The position numbers were made by a program, and so were the translations under genes. Positions 7,337-14,439 of a DNA stretch of 15,787 nt are shown piece after piece. The first letter of the stretch is position 1; every line of letters begins with the position of its first letter. The DNA is from Gammaproteobacteria bacterium. GTDB taxonomy: Bacteria; Pseudomonadota; Gammaproteobacteria; Xanthomonadales; Xanthomonadaceae. Below the pieces are notes generated by a model. It saw nothing but the letters and a program-made list of their open reading frames with translations. It had not been told where the DNA came from and ran no database searches. The DNA lies in the NCBI GenBank assembly GCA_026398715.1, contig JAPLSI010000083.1, positions 1 to 15,787 of the forward strand, written 5' to 3'.

Positions 7337-7897
7337 ATGAAACCCCTTCCCTCGCTCGCTGCCATTGCCGCCGTGGCTACTGCGTTCCTCGCCTCCCCCA
7401 GCGACGCCGCCCTGAAGGTCGGCGCGAAGGCGCCCGAATTCAGCGCGCCCGCCTATCTGGCCGGCGAGCCCTTCACCTACAAGCTGTCCGATGCCCTGAA
7501 AAAAGGACCGGTCGTGTTGTACTTCTTCCCGGCGCCGCATACCTCGGGCTGCAATATCGAGGCGCGACTGTTTTCCGAAGCCATCGACGATTTCAAGACC
7601 GAAGGCGCCACCGTCATCGGCGTGACCGCCGGCAAGCTCGACGAGCTGGCGGCGTTTTCGAAGGAAACCGAACATTGCGGCGGAAAGTTTCCGGTAGCGG
7701 CCGATGCCGGCGCGAAAATCGCCACCAAGTACGACGCCCTGCTGATGCTCAAGCCCGGTTGGTCGGACCGCACGTCCTATGTCATTTCAACCGACGGCAA
7801 GATCGTGCACGTGTACTCCGAGCTCAAGCCCACCGACCACGTGAAGGAAACGCTGGAAGCGGTGAAGGCCTTGAAGGCGCAGAAGCCAAAGGCCTGA
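7337..7897 (+). CDS. Exported PrxQ/BCP-like peroxiredoxin
   Basis: A 186-residue thioredoxin-fold peroxidase with a signal peptide (MKPLPSLAAIAAVATAFLAS, then PSDA). This should put it in the periplasm, where it would reduce hydroperoxides. The active-site motif is PAPHTSGC, with Thr69 and peroxidatic Cys72, and the supporting arginine is R145 in SDRTSYVI. A second cysteine, Cys114 in TEHCGGKFP, sits in the helix used by PrxQ enzymes whose resolving cysteine lies far from the first one. The five-residue CxxxxC form of E. coli BCP is absent (the fifth residue after Cys72 is an arginine). The reductant is unknown. ATG 7337 has AGGAG about 10 nt upstream. Confidence 0.88.
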   Translation: MKPLPSLAAIAAVATAFLASPSDAALKVGAKAPEFSAPAYLAGEPFTYKLSDALKKGPVVLYFFPAPHTSGCNIEARLFSEAIDDFKTEGATVIGVTAGKLDELAAFSKETEHCGGKFPVAADAGAKIATKYDALLMLKPGWSDRTSYVISTDGKIVHVYSELKPTDHVKETLEAVKALKAQKPKA

Positions 7898-7969
7898 TCC
7901 ACGGCGATCGGTCACACCGGGGGGCCGTTCTGGGTTAGCGTATCGGGACTCCCCTTGGTCCGCACTGGC

Positions 7970-9472
7970 ATGCCCACGATTGTTCATGGATTCCTGTTGG
8001 GCGCCGCGCTGTTGCTCGGCGCAGCGCAGTCAGCGGCCGCTCCGCAGGTTGCGGAAGAGTCCGCGCTGGACGCCTACCGCGAACGCGTCATCACCGCGCG
8101 TCGCGTGGCGGTGGAACTCGGCCACACGGCCGAGGAATGGACGGCCGCCGGCGTCACGTTGAAGGCGGCGCTGGCCGACCCGATGTTCAAGCAACTAAAC
8201 GCCGTCGAACAGTCGCGGGTGCATTCCGGCGCCGGCTGGGCGGCGATTCGCGTGGGCGACTACATCCGTGCACGCGACCAGTTGCTTCGCGCCACCCAAC
8301 TCAACCCCGACGCGTCCGTGGATTGGCTGTGGCTTGCGCGCCTGGACGACGAACTGGGCGACTACGATTCCGCCGCGATGGCCATCGTCGGTTTCCTGCG
8401 GCAGTGGCAGCTGGACGACGACCAGACGGTGTTCGTGACCCAGGTGGTGCGCAAGGCCGATCCGGCATCCGTTTCCCGACTGGTATTGCTGCAGGCCCTG
8501 TTCGACAGCAACTGGCAGCCCAAGCCGCTGGGCGCGAGCGATCTTTGGTACGAGCTGGCGCTGTCGCAGGTTCGTGGCAAGCAGATGGACCAGGCGCGGG
8601 TGACCATCGCCCGCATCACCTCGCCGGACATGCTGGTGCGGCTGCGCAGCGACAAGCGCTTCGACTCGCTGGTGGACCTGAAGGCGCCGCAATTCGATGT
8701 CGAAAAAGCCGCGCAGGCGCAGCTGCAGACCCTGCGCGAACAATCCAGCAATCCGCCCACGGTTTCACAGGTGGCCGTCGACCTGACCCGCGCATTGCTG
8801 TCGGTGGGCGACAACAAGGCCGCACTGGAACTTGCCGACCAGCTGCTGGCAACGCCTGCCGGGCCCGATGCGTCGCTCGCCGATGCCGAGCAACGCGCAT
8901 GGATCGCCAACAATCGCGCCACTGCGTTGTCGCGGCTCGGTCGCGCCGACGAAGCGCTGGCGCAGATGGAAAGCGCTGCCGCCATCGGCGTCAACGGCGG
9001 CATCAACGTCAACCAGACTCTGAACCTGAGCCACTTCTACTGCGCGATGGGTCGTGGCGAGCAGGCCCGCGCGGCCGCGGCAAAAGTTTCCGTAAACATG
9101 AACGGCTACGGCAAGGTCGTGCAGAAGCTGGCCGAACATTGCGCCGCCCTGGCGACCGGCGACAGCGCCGCCGCCGCTGCGGCGTTCGCCTACCTGTCCG
9201 AGCACCAGAAGGACGGCCCCTTCCCCTACCTGCTGGCGCTGATCCGCAGCAACCAGATGGATGAAGCAGCGCGCGCGGTCATCCGCCGGCTGGAATCAGA
9301 GGACGACCGGGGCCAGATGTTGTACGACCTGCAGGATTTCCTGGAGTCAAAACCACTGCCCGGCAATGTCGTGCTGGAAGCGCGCTGGCAGGCGCTGGTG
9401 AAGCGCCGCGACGTGGTCCAGGCCCTGCAACAGGTGGGCCGGACCCAGCACTACGACATCTACGGAAATTGA
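7970..9472 (+). CDS. Exported tetratricopeptide-repeat protein
   Basis: A 500-residue protein with a signal peptide (MPTIVHGFLLGAALLLGAAQSAAA) and an otherwise helical, Ala/Leu-rich sequence with TPR-type repeats. Examples are GWAAIRVGDYIRARDQLLRA, then LARLDDELGDYDSAAMAIVG, and later NNRATALSRLGRADEALAQM followed by NLSHFYCAMGRGEQARAAAA. TPR arrays bind partner proteins; none is indicated here. ATG 7970 is preferred because it starts the signal peptide directly; TTG 7955 is in frame but adds only five residues, and neither has a good ribosome site. The gene starts 72 bp after the peroxiredoxin gene and ends 7 bp before the convergent NTF2-like gene. Confidence 0.8.
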   Translation: MPTIVHGFLLGAALLLGAAQSAAAPQVAEESALDAYRERVITARRVAVELGHTAEEWTAAGVTLKAALADPMFKQLNAVEQSRVHSGAGWAAIRVGDYIRARDQLLRATQLNPDASVDWLWLARLDDELGDYDSAAMAIVGFLRQWQLDDDQTVFVTQVVRKADPASVSRLVLLQALFDSNWQPKPLGASDLWYELALSQVRGKQMDQARVTIARITSPDMLVRLRSDKRFDSLVDLKAPQFDVEKAAQAQLQTLREQSSNPPTVSQVAVDLTRALLSVGDNKAALELADQLLATPAGPDASLADAEQRAWIANNRATALSRLGRADEALAQMESAAAIGVNGGINVNQTLNLSHFYCAMGRGEQARAAAAKVSVNMNGYGKVVQKLAEHCAALATGDSAAAAAAFAYLSEHQKDGPFPYLLALIRSNQMDEAARAVIRRLESEDDRGQMLYDLQDFLESKPLPGNVVLEARWQALVKRRDVVQALQQVGRTQHYDIYGN

Positions 9473-9479
9473 GCCCGCG

Positions 9480-9938
9480 TCACTGGGCCTTGGCGGCGGT
9501 CGGATCGTCCGACGCGTGGTCCACGACATACAGCCAGCTGCCTGCGACCTTGCGCGACACGTCGGTATAGCGCCCGACCGAATTGGTGGGGCTGCCGTCC
9601 GCCTTGGACACCACGGTCATCCGGTAATTGCCCCAGGACGTGGCTTCGTCACCGCGTTCGCTCCTGCCGATCTCGACCAACTGCACGCTTTTCACCGTGT
9701 AGTGCGAGAAGAATTCGATATAGCCGTCGCGAATGGCATCGCGCCCCTGCATCACCGGCGCGCCGGGCAACCACAGCACGGCGTCGTGCGCATAACACAT
9801 GGCCACCGCTGCCGCGTCGCCTGCCTCGAAGGCTGGCTTCCAGCAGGCTTGTACGCTCCGGGGTGAATCGGCGGCGATGGCCGGCGCGGCCAGCAGGGTC
9901 AACACGGCCGCCATCGCGTAAAGGTTTTTCTTGTGCAT
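9480..9938 (-). CDS. Exported NTF2-like (SnoaL/DUF4440) protein
   Basis: A 152-residue protein with a signal peptide (MHKKNLYAMAAVLTLLAAPA, cut near AIAADS). The mature part has the alpha+beta cone pattern of NTF2-like proteins: a first helix (VQACWKPAFEAGDAAAVAMC), YAHDAVLWLPGAPVMQGRDA and IRDGYIEFF, then strands ending in GSWLYVVDHAS. Members are small ligand-binding proteins or simple enzymes; no catalytic residue set is clear here. The start at 9938 is supported by GGGAGA about 9 nt upstream; an in-frame ATG at 9995 would precede the signal peptide with 19 unrelated residues. The gene is divergent from the RluF-like gene. Confidence 0.82.
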   Translation of the reverse strand: MHKKNLYAMAAVLTLLAAPAIAADSPRSVQACWKPAFEAGDAAAVAMCYAHDAVLWLPGAPVMQGRDAIRDGYIEFFSHYTVKSVQLVEIGRSERGDEATSWGNYRMTVVSKADGSPTNSVGRYTDVSRKVAGSWLYVVDHASDDPTAAKAQ

Positions 9939-9966
9939 GATGCTTGTCTCCCGGGTGAGAGCTGGC

Positions 9967-9995
9967 ATGCTGAAGGCACGGCGTGCGATCGTCAA
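9967..9995 (-). promoter_or_regulatory. Candidate sigma70 promoter of the NTF2-like gene
   Basis: On the minus strand TTGACG (9990-9995) is followed after 17 bp by CAGCAT (9967-9972). The -35 matches five of six consensus bases and the spacing is ideal; the -10 matches three of six. A leader of about 22 nt with GGGAGA would result. Confidence 0.4.
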
Positions 9996-10012
9996 CCTGG
10001 CGCCAGAGCGCC

Positions 10013-10018
10013 TACACT
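10013..10018 (+). promoter_or_regulatory. Possible -10 element of the RluF-like gene
   Basis: TACACT at 10013-10018 lies 28 bp before ATG 10046, in the 107-bp divergent spacer. No good -35 hexamer is seen 17 bp upstream. Support is weak. Confidence 0.25.
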
Positions 10019-10045
10019 CCCCGGTTGTCCCAGGTCCTATTGCCC

Positions 10046-10768
10046 ATGCCCGAACCCATCCGACTTGCCAAGCGCGTTGCCGAATTGCTGGCCTGTTCCC
10101 GACAGGACGCCGAGCAGACCATCCTGGGCGGATGGGTGCGCGTGGACGGCGAAGTGATCGAGGAGCCGCAGTTCAAGGTACTTGATCAACGGATCGAAAT
10201 CGACGAAGGCGCGCAACTCGCGCCGCCCGAGCCGGCGACCATCGTCCTGCACAAACCGGAGCTGTTCGATTCGCAGGATGGCGGCAATCCCGCGACGCGA
10301 TTGTTGAAAGCCGACAGCCGCTGGCAGGGGGATGACACCGGCATCCGCATGCTCAAGCGACACTTCAACCATCTGGCGGCAGTGATGCCGCTCGAGCGCG
10401 ACGCAAGCGGCCTGCTGGTACTCACGCAGGACCCGCGCCTGCTGCGGCGGATGCGCGAAGACGCCAACAAGCTCGAACAGGAATTCATCGTGGAGGTCAG
10501 CGGCGAGATCGCACCTTACGGACTGCGCCGGCTGGAGCACGGCCTCGCCTTCAACGGCCGCAACCTGCCGCCCTGCAAGGTCAGCTGGCAGAACGAGACA
10601 CGGCTGCGCTTCGCCATCAAGGGCGTGCAGCCCGGGCAACTGGTTTCGATGTGCGGCGACGTCGGATTGACCGTGGTGACGATGAAGCGCATCCGCATCG
10701 GCCGCGTGCCGCTGTCGAAGATGCCTGCGGGCGAGTGGCGTTACCTGGCGACCGAAACGCGCTTGTGA
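10046..10768 (+). CDS. RluF/RsuA-like pseudouridine synthase with altered catalytic motifs
   Basis: A 240-residue protein: an S4 RNA-binding domain (about 4-50; RLAKRVAELLACSRQDAEQT, then GGWVRVDGEVI), then an RsuA/RluB/E/F-type synthase domain. Family enzymes isomerise uridine to pseudouridine in rRNA using the Asp of GRLD in motif I. Here that segment reads MPLERDASGLLVLTQD (114-129), so Glu117 stands at the Asp position. The motif II Tyr (usual EKEYxV) is Phe147 in LEQEFIVEV. Motif III, usually RQIRRMC, reads PGQLVSMC (196-203). The fold and length are otherwise kept, as is the typical ending KRIRIGRVPL...GEWRYL. It may be a slow or divergent enzyme, or an RNA-binding pseudoenzyme. ATG 10046 begins the S4 domain; the ribosome site is weak. 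Confidence 0.83.
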   Translation: MPEPIRLAKRVAELLACSRQDAEQTILGGWVRVDGEVIEEPQFKVLDQRIEIDEGAQLAPPEPATIVLHKPELFDSQDGGNPATRLLKADSRWQGDDTGIRMLKRHFNHLAAVMPLERDASGLLVLTQDPRLLRRMREDANKLEQEFIVEVSGEIAPYGLRRLEHGLAFNGRNLPPCKVSWQNETRLRFAIKGVQPGQLVSMCGDVGLTVVTMKRIRIGRVPLSKMPAGEWRYLATETRL

Positions 10769-10873
10769 CCTGAACCAGCCATGACCCCCGCACGTCCGGT
10801 TGGGTGGGCCTTAAGCAGCACAGAGCTATACAAGTAGGCTATTCGACGCATCAGGCTTCTGCGCGACTGCAAC
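10769..10873 (+). other. Spacer with an interrupted in-frame leader before mlaE (possible STAS remnant)
   Basis: In the same frame as the permease, ATG 10781 opens a short reading frame (MTPARPVGWALSSTELYK) that ends at TAG 10835-10837. The frame is then open again (AIRRIRLLRDCN) and runs straight into the GTG taken as the permease start. Many MlaE-type permeases carry an N-terminal STAS domain, and the residues just after the stop resemble the end of one. This may be a decayed 5' part of the gene, or simply a leader. No clear promoter with both hexamers was found; TATACA at 10827-10832 is the best -10 candidate. Confidence 0.4.
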
Positions 10874-11770
10874 GTGCAACTCACCCACGTCAGCGTCGAG
10901 CACGGCCAAATTCTCGAGTTGATCGGCGGCCTGGAACGAAAGCCGCTGCCCGCGCCTGCAAAAATGCCGCGCTGGCGCGAGAGCATCGTCGATCTGGGCA
11001 AGGGCGTGCATGCCGTCGGCCACGAAGCGTATGACGTCATCGTTTTCATCGCACGGGCGTTGAATGCGCTGGGTCGCTCGCTGCTGCATCCATCGCTGCT
11101 GCGGCCGGCGGCAATCTCGAAGCAGATTTCCGAAATCGGCATCAAGGCCCTGCCCATCGTCGGCGTGATGGCAATCATGATCAGCATCGTCATCGGCTAC
11201 CAGGGCCTGGTGCAGTTGCGCCCATACGGCGGCGACGATTTCATGATCAACCTGGTGGCGGTGTCCATGTTGCGCGAGATGGGCGTGCTGATTACCGCCA
11301 TCATGGTGGCGGGGCGTTCCGGTTCCGCCTTCGCTGCCGAAATCGGCGTGATGAAATCGCGGGAAGAAATCGATGCGCTGGAAGTGATGGGCCTGGGCGC
11401 GATGGAATTGCTGGTGGTGCCGCGATTGATCGCGATCATGATCGCCCTGCCCTTGCTGACCTTCTTCGCCGACCTGATGGGCCTGCTGGGTGGCGCCATC
11501 CTGTCGAGCGCGGTGCTGGACATCTCACCGATGCCCTACCTCGACCGCCTGCACCTGGCGGTGGATCGCAGCGACCTGTTCGTGGGGCTGGTCAAAGCAC
11601 CGATCTTCGCGTTCTGCATCGGCGCCGTCGGCTGCATGCACGGGCTGCGCGTCGGCGGGTCGGCCGAAAGCGTCGGTCGCGAAACCACGCGCGCCGTGGT
11701 CAAGGCAATCTTCATCGTCATCATCCTCGACGCCCTGTTCTCGGTGTTGTTCGAAAGGCTCGGCCTGTGA
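10874..11770 (+). CDS. mlaE: MlaE-family lipid ABC transporter permease
   Basis: A 298-residue inner-membrane permease of the MlaE family, the membrane subunit of lipid transporters that keep the outer membrane asymmetric. Typical segments are ISKQISEIGIKALPIVGVM, GYQGLVQLRPYGG, REMGVLITAIMVAGRSGSAF with the conserved core AGRSGSAFAAEIG, EIDALEVMGLGAMELLVVPR and GCMHGLRVGGSAESVG. About five hydrophobic helices follow residue 90. The first 30 residues (VQLTHVSVEHGQILELIGGL) look like the last strand and helix of a STAS domain, the MlaB-like part often fused here, but the rest of that domain is missing. The start is uncertain: GTG 10874 has no ribosome site, and ATG 10964 is an alternative. The stop overlaps the next start (GTGA). 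Confidence 0.88.
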   Translation: MQLTHVSVEHGQILELIGGLERKPLPAPAKMPRWRESIVDLGKGVHAVGHEAYDVIVFIARALNALGRSLLHPSLLRPAAISKQISEIGIKALPIVGVMAIMISIVIGYQGLVQLRPYGGDDFMINLVAVSMLREMGVLITAIMVAGRSGSAFAAEIGVMKSREEIDALEVMGLGAMELLVVPRLIAIMIALPLLTFFADLMGLLGGAILSSAVLDISPMPYLDRLHLAVDRSDLFVGLVKAPIFAFCIGAVGCMHGLRVGGSAESVGRETTRAVVKAIFIVIILDALFSVLFERLGL

Positions 11771-12558
11771 CCACCCGCAAGCGCCAGCCCGCGAAGGCCC
11801 TGCTGTCCGCCAGCGGCATCGTCAACCGCTTCGGCAAGCAGGTCGTGCACGACAGGATCGACCTGGACGTGCGCGCCGGCGAGATCCTCGGCATCGCCGG
11901 CGGCTCGGGCTCGGGCAAATCAGTCCTGCTCAAGACGCTGACTGGCCTGCGTCGTCCCACCAGCGGCACCGTCTCGCTGGATGGCAACCCCATCGAGTCC
12001 CTCAGCGCCACCCAGAAGGCAGCCCTGATTGGCGTGCTGTTCCAGCAGGGCGCGCTTTTTTCGTCCCTGACCGTGGCGCAAAACGTGATGTTGCCGATGC
12101 GCGAGCACACCACGCTGTCGCAGGCCGAACAGGAAAAGCTTGCCGCCGTGAAAATCGAACTGGCCGGCCTGCCCCCGGAAACGGCACTCAAGTTTCCGTC
12201 CCAGCTTTCCGGCGGCATGGTGAAACGCGCGGCGCTGGCGCGGGCGCTGGCGCTGGACCCGCGCATCCTGTTCCTGGACGAACCGACGTCCGATCTCGAC
12301 TCGCTGACCGCCAGCGGCATCGACGAACTGATCGTCCGCTTGAACCAGGGCCTGGGAATTACCGTGGTGGTCGTGACCCACGACCTCAACACCCTGCTCG
12401 GCATCTGCGACCGCGTGGCGATGCTGGTCGACAAGAAGATCAGCGTGGACACCGTCGACAAACTCAAGCGCTCCACCCAACCCTGGATCCACGAACTCCT
12501 GCACAGCGACCGTGCGCAGGGCGCGCTATTTGCAAGGAAGGCAAGCCATGGAATCTGA
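11767..12558 (+). CDS. mlaF: MlaF-family ABC transporter ATPase
   Basis: A 263-residue cytoplasmic ATPase that powers the lipid permease. All ABC motifs are present: Walker A GGSGSGKS (45-52), Q-loop LFQQGALF (Gln93/94), signature LSGGM (147-151), Walker B RILFLDEP (166-173) with catalytic Glu172, D-loop SDLD and switch His205 in VTHDL. The QQGALFSSLTVAQNV segment after the Q-loop and the signature followed by VKRAALARA are typical of MlaF. The GTG start at 11767 overlaps the permease stop by four bases (GTGA), a classic sign of translational coupling, and its end overlaps the MCE gene by 11 bp. The three genes therefore form one operon. Confidence 0.92.
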   Translation: MTTRKRQPAKALLSASGIVNRFGKQVVHDRIDLDVRAGEILGIAGGSGSGKSVLLKTLTGLRRPTSGTVSLDGNPIESLSATQKAALIGVLFQQGALFSSLTVAQNVMLPMREHTTLSQAEQEKLAAVKIELAGLPPETALKFPSQLSGGMVKRAALARALALDPRILFLDEPTSDLDSLTASGIDELIVRLNQGLGITVVVVTHDLNTLLGICDRVAMLVDKKISVDTVDKLKRSTQPWIHELLHSDRAQGALFARKASHGI

Positions 12559-13138
12559 CAAGAAGTATTTCCTCGAAGGATTGTTCGTCATCGTCCTGTC
12601 GGTCGCGCTCGCCCTGTTCTTCGTCTGGCTGGGCCGGACCGGCAACAAGGACGACGAGCTGTATCGAATCTATTTCCAGGAGTCGGTGAGCGGCCTGAAC
12701 CTAGGCGACCCGGTCAAGTACCTGGGCGTGGACATCGGACTGGTGGACGCGCTGACGATCGACCCCGAAGACCCGGGCCAGGTGCAGGTTGACGTCAAGC
12801 TGCGCAAGGGCGCGCCCATCAAGTCCGATACCCGCGCCACGCTGCAGTTCAAAGGCATCACCGGCGCCTACTTCATTGAACTCAAAGGCAGCACTGTAGA
12901 CGCGAAGACACTGCTGTCGGTGACCGAACCGGGCGAGATTCCGGAAATCGAGTCGAAGAAGAGCACCTTCAACACGCTGATGGAGGAACTGCCCAGGGTC
13001 GTCGCGAAATTCTCGGCGATCGAGGACCAGACCAAGAAGGTGGTTTCCGACATCAGCGCGGTGACTGCGAAGGTAAAGGAAAATCCATCGGTGCTGCTGC
13101 GCCGCCCGAAGAAGAACCGAGACACCAACCGCAAGTAG
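12548..13138 (+). CDS. mlaD: MlaD-like MCE-domain lipid-binding protein (short)
   Basis: A 196-residue protein with one N-terminal transmembrane helix (about 11-28) and a single MCE domain (about 38-113). Hallmarks are SVSGLNLGDPVKYLGVDIG and FKGITGAYFIELKGS. MCE proteins form hexameric rings in the periplasm that pass phospholipids to or from the permease. After the domain comes a helical stretch (about 138-180) that could form the central helical part of the ring, then a basic tail (LLRRPKKNRDTNRK). Relatives encoded next to STAS-MlaE permeases are often near 300 residues, so this one is short, though E. coli MlaD is of similar size. ATG 12548 has GGAAGG upstream. It is followed after 14 bp by the DJ-1-type gene. 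No MlaC or auxiliary lipoprotein gene is next to it. Confidence 0.88.
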   Translation: MESDKKYFLEGLFVIVLSVALALFFVWLGRTGNKDDELYRIYFQESVSGLNLGDPVKYLGVDIGLVDALTIDPEDPGQVQVDVKLRKGAPIKSDTRATLQFKGITGAYFIELKGSTVDAKTLLSVTEPGEIPEIESKKSTFNTLMEELPRVVAKFSAIEDQTKKVVSDISAVTAKVKENPSVLLRRPKKNRDTNRK

Positions 13139-13152
13139 GCAAGGAGCCAACA

Positions 13153-13836
13153 ATGAAGATCCTGATGGTACTCACCTCACACGACCGCCTGGGCGACACC
13201 GGCAAGAAGACCGGTTTCTGGCTGGAGGAATTCGCTGCGCCCTACTACGTCTTCAAGGACGCGGGCGCGCAGGTCACGCTGGCGTCGCCGATGGGCGGGC
13301 AACCTCCGCTGGACCCGAAGAGCGACGAGCCCGATGCGCAAAGCGCGGACACCGATCGCTTTCGCAAGGACAGCGACGCCAATCTCGCACTGGCCTCGAC
13401 CCGCAAGCTTGCCGACGTGGTCGGCGAATCGTTCGATGCCGTGTTCTATCCGGGCGGCCATGGCCCGCTGTGGGACCTCGCCGAGGACCGCGCTTCGATT
13501 GCGCTGATCGAATCGACCTACGCCGCCGGCAAGCCCGTGGTCGCCGTCTGCCATGCGCCGGGCGTACTGCGCCACGCGCGCGACCCCTATGGCCTGCCGC
13601 TGGTGCAGGGCAAGGCGGTCACCGGCTTCACCAATACCGAAGAAGCCGCCGCCGGCCTGACCGACGTGGTGCCCTTCCTGGTGGAAGACATGTTGAAGGC
13701 CAATGGCGGCCTTTATGAAAAAGCCGGCGACTGGGCCGTGCACGTGGTCACCGACGGCAAGCTGATCACCGGGCAGAACCCGGCATCGTCGAAGCCCGCG
13801 GCCCAAGCATTGCTGAAGTTGCTCACGGCTGGCTAA
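13153..13836 (+). CDS. Hsp31/DJ-1-PfpI-type class I glutamine amidotransferase-like protein
   Basis: A 227-residue protein of the DJ-1/PfpI superfamily, Hsp31-like branch. The nucleophile elbow is AVCHAPGVL, with Cys133 followed by His134. The TGFWLEEFAAPYYVF segment (20-34) places the partner glutamate at about E26, and FYPGGHGPLWDL (99-109) forms the glycine-rich oxyanion region. Hsp31-type members have glutathione-independent glyoxalase (methylglyoxal to lactate) activity and chaperone-like roles; that is family knowledge, not shown here. ATG 13153 has AAGGAG at 13141-13146. Only 14 bp separate it from the MCE gene, so it probably shares the operon, but a functional tie to lipid transport is not evident. 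Confidence 0.9.
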   Translation: MKILMVLTSHDRLGDTGKKTGFWLEEFAAPYYVFKDAGAQVTLASPMGGQPPLDPKSDEPDAQSADTDRFRKDSDANLALASTRKLADVVGESFDAVFYPGGHGPLWDLAEDRASIALIESTYAAGKPVVAVCHAPGVLRHARDPYGLPLVQGKAVTGFTNTEEAAAGLTDVVPFLVEDMLKANGGLYEKAGDWAVHVVTDGKLITGQNPASSKPAAQALLKLLTAG

Positions 13837-13845
13837 CATGGGTCG

Positions 13846-14439
13846 ATGCGAACCTTTGTACTGAGAGCGCGGGCCGCGCCCACCGATAGCCAGAAGCTTC
13901 TGGCATCGGTCGGCCAGGACGCCCATCCCGAAATCCTGGCGCACACGCTGATGAATGCCATCTTCGTGGCCCAGTCGCATCGCGCCGATGTCGTGGTCTA
14001 CCTGGTACTGGAAAGCACGGCGGATTTTTCACGCTCGATCCGCTTCGAGGCCAATGCCATGCACGAGATCGGCGGCTTCGACGAACGCGCACTGCTGGGC
14101 AAGGTGACGAAGGCGCTGGACTCCTCGCGCGGGATGGGCAAGGAAGAATCGCGGCCGGTGGAATCAGGCGTCACCGTGCGCACCATTGCCTTCGAGCGGC
14201 TGGTGCAGGAACTGGCCGTGGATCACCAGTTGTTCGTGATGGACCCGAAAGGCACGTCCATTCGCGACCAGGTGTTCGAAAACGATCCCTGTTTCCTGCT
14301 GACCGACCACATCCCGATGCCGAAGAACACCTTCCACACGCTCGAGCGCCTGGGCACGAAGAAGCTCACGCTGGGGAAGAAGATGTTGTTCGCCTCGCAA
14401 TGCGTCGTGCTGATCCACCACGAGCTGGACCAGCGCTAA
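13846..14439 (+). CDS. trmY: TrmY-like (pseudouridine-N1) methyltransferase, SPOUT family
   Basis: A 197-residue protein of the TrmY/DUF358 family. In archaea this SPOUT methyltransferase adds an N1 methyl to pseudouridine 54 of tRNA; homologs in some gammaproteobacteria have no proven substrate. The N-terminus MRTFVLRARAAPT, the RADVVVYLVLES strand (46-57), SIRFEA and FDERALLGKVTKAL match the family. The C-terminal knot is LTDHIPMP (152-159) followed by KLTLGKKMLFASQCVVLIHHELDQR (173-197; the archaeal form reads VSLGP...HNELD). The insertion SSRGMGKEESRPVESGV is of the bacterial type. The start at 13846 has no clear ribosome site. The gene begins 9 bp after the Hsp31-like gene, so it may be the last gene of the mla operon. 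Its stop overlaps the convergent M14 stop. Confidence 0.87.
   Translation: MRTFVLRARAAPTDSQKLLASVGQDAHPEILAHTLMNAIFVAQSHRADVVVYLVLESTADFSRSIRFEANAMHEIGGFDERALLGKVTKALDSSRGMGKEESRPVESGVTVRTIAFERLVQELAVDHQLFVMDPKGTSIRDQVFENDPCFLLTDHIPMPKNTFHTLERLGTKKLTLGKKMLFASQCVVLIHHELDQR

Noticed and set aside
7898..7969. Possible terminator between the peroxiredoxin and TPR genes
   Set aside because: The G/C-rich stretch gives no stable stem followed by a T-run, so neither a terminator nor a promoter can be supported.
8137..9264. Open frame of 375 codons on the plus strand
   Set aside because: It overlaps the TPR gene in another frame, with Arg/Gly-rich low-complexity composition and no signal.
10781..10837. 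Short frame MTPARPVGWALSSTELYK as a real leader peptide
   Set aside because: It has no ribosome site and no attenuator-like structure; a decayed 5' part of the permease gene fits at least as well.
11490..12689. Open frame of 399 codons spanning the ends of three mla genes
   Set aside because: It is a shadow frame across mlaE, mlaF and mlaD, which all show full family motifs.
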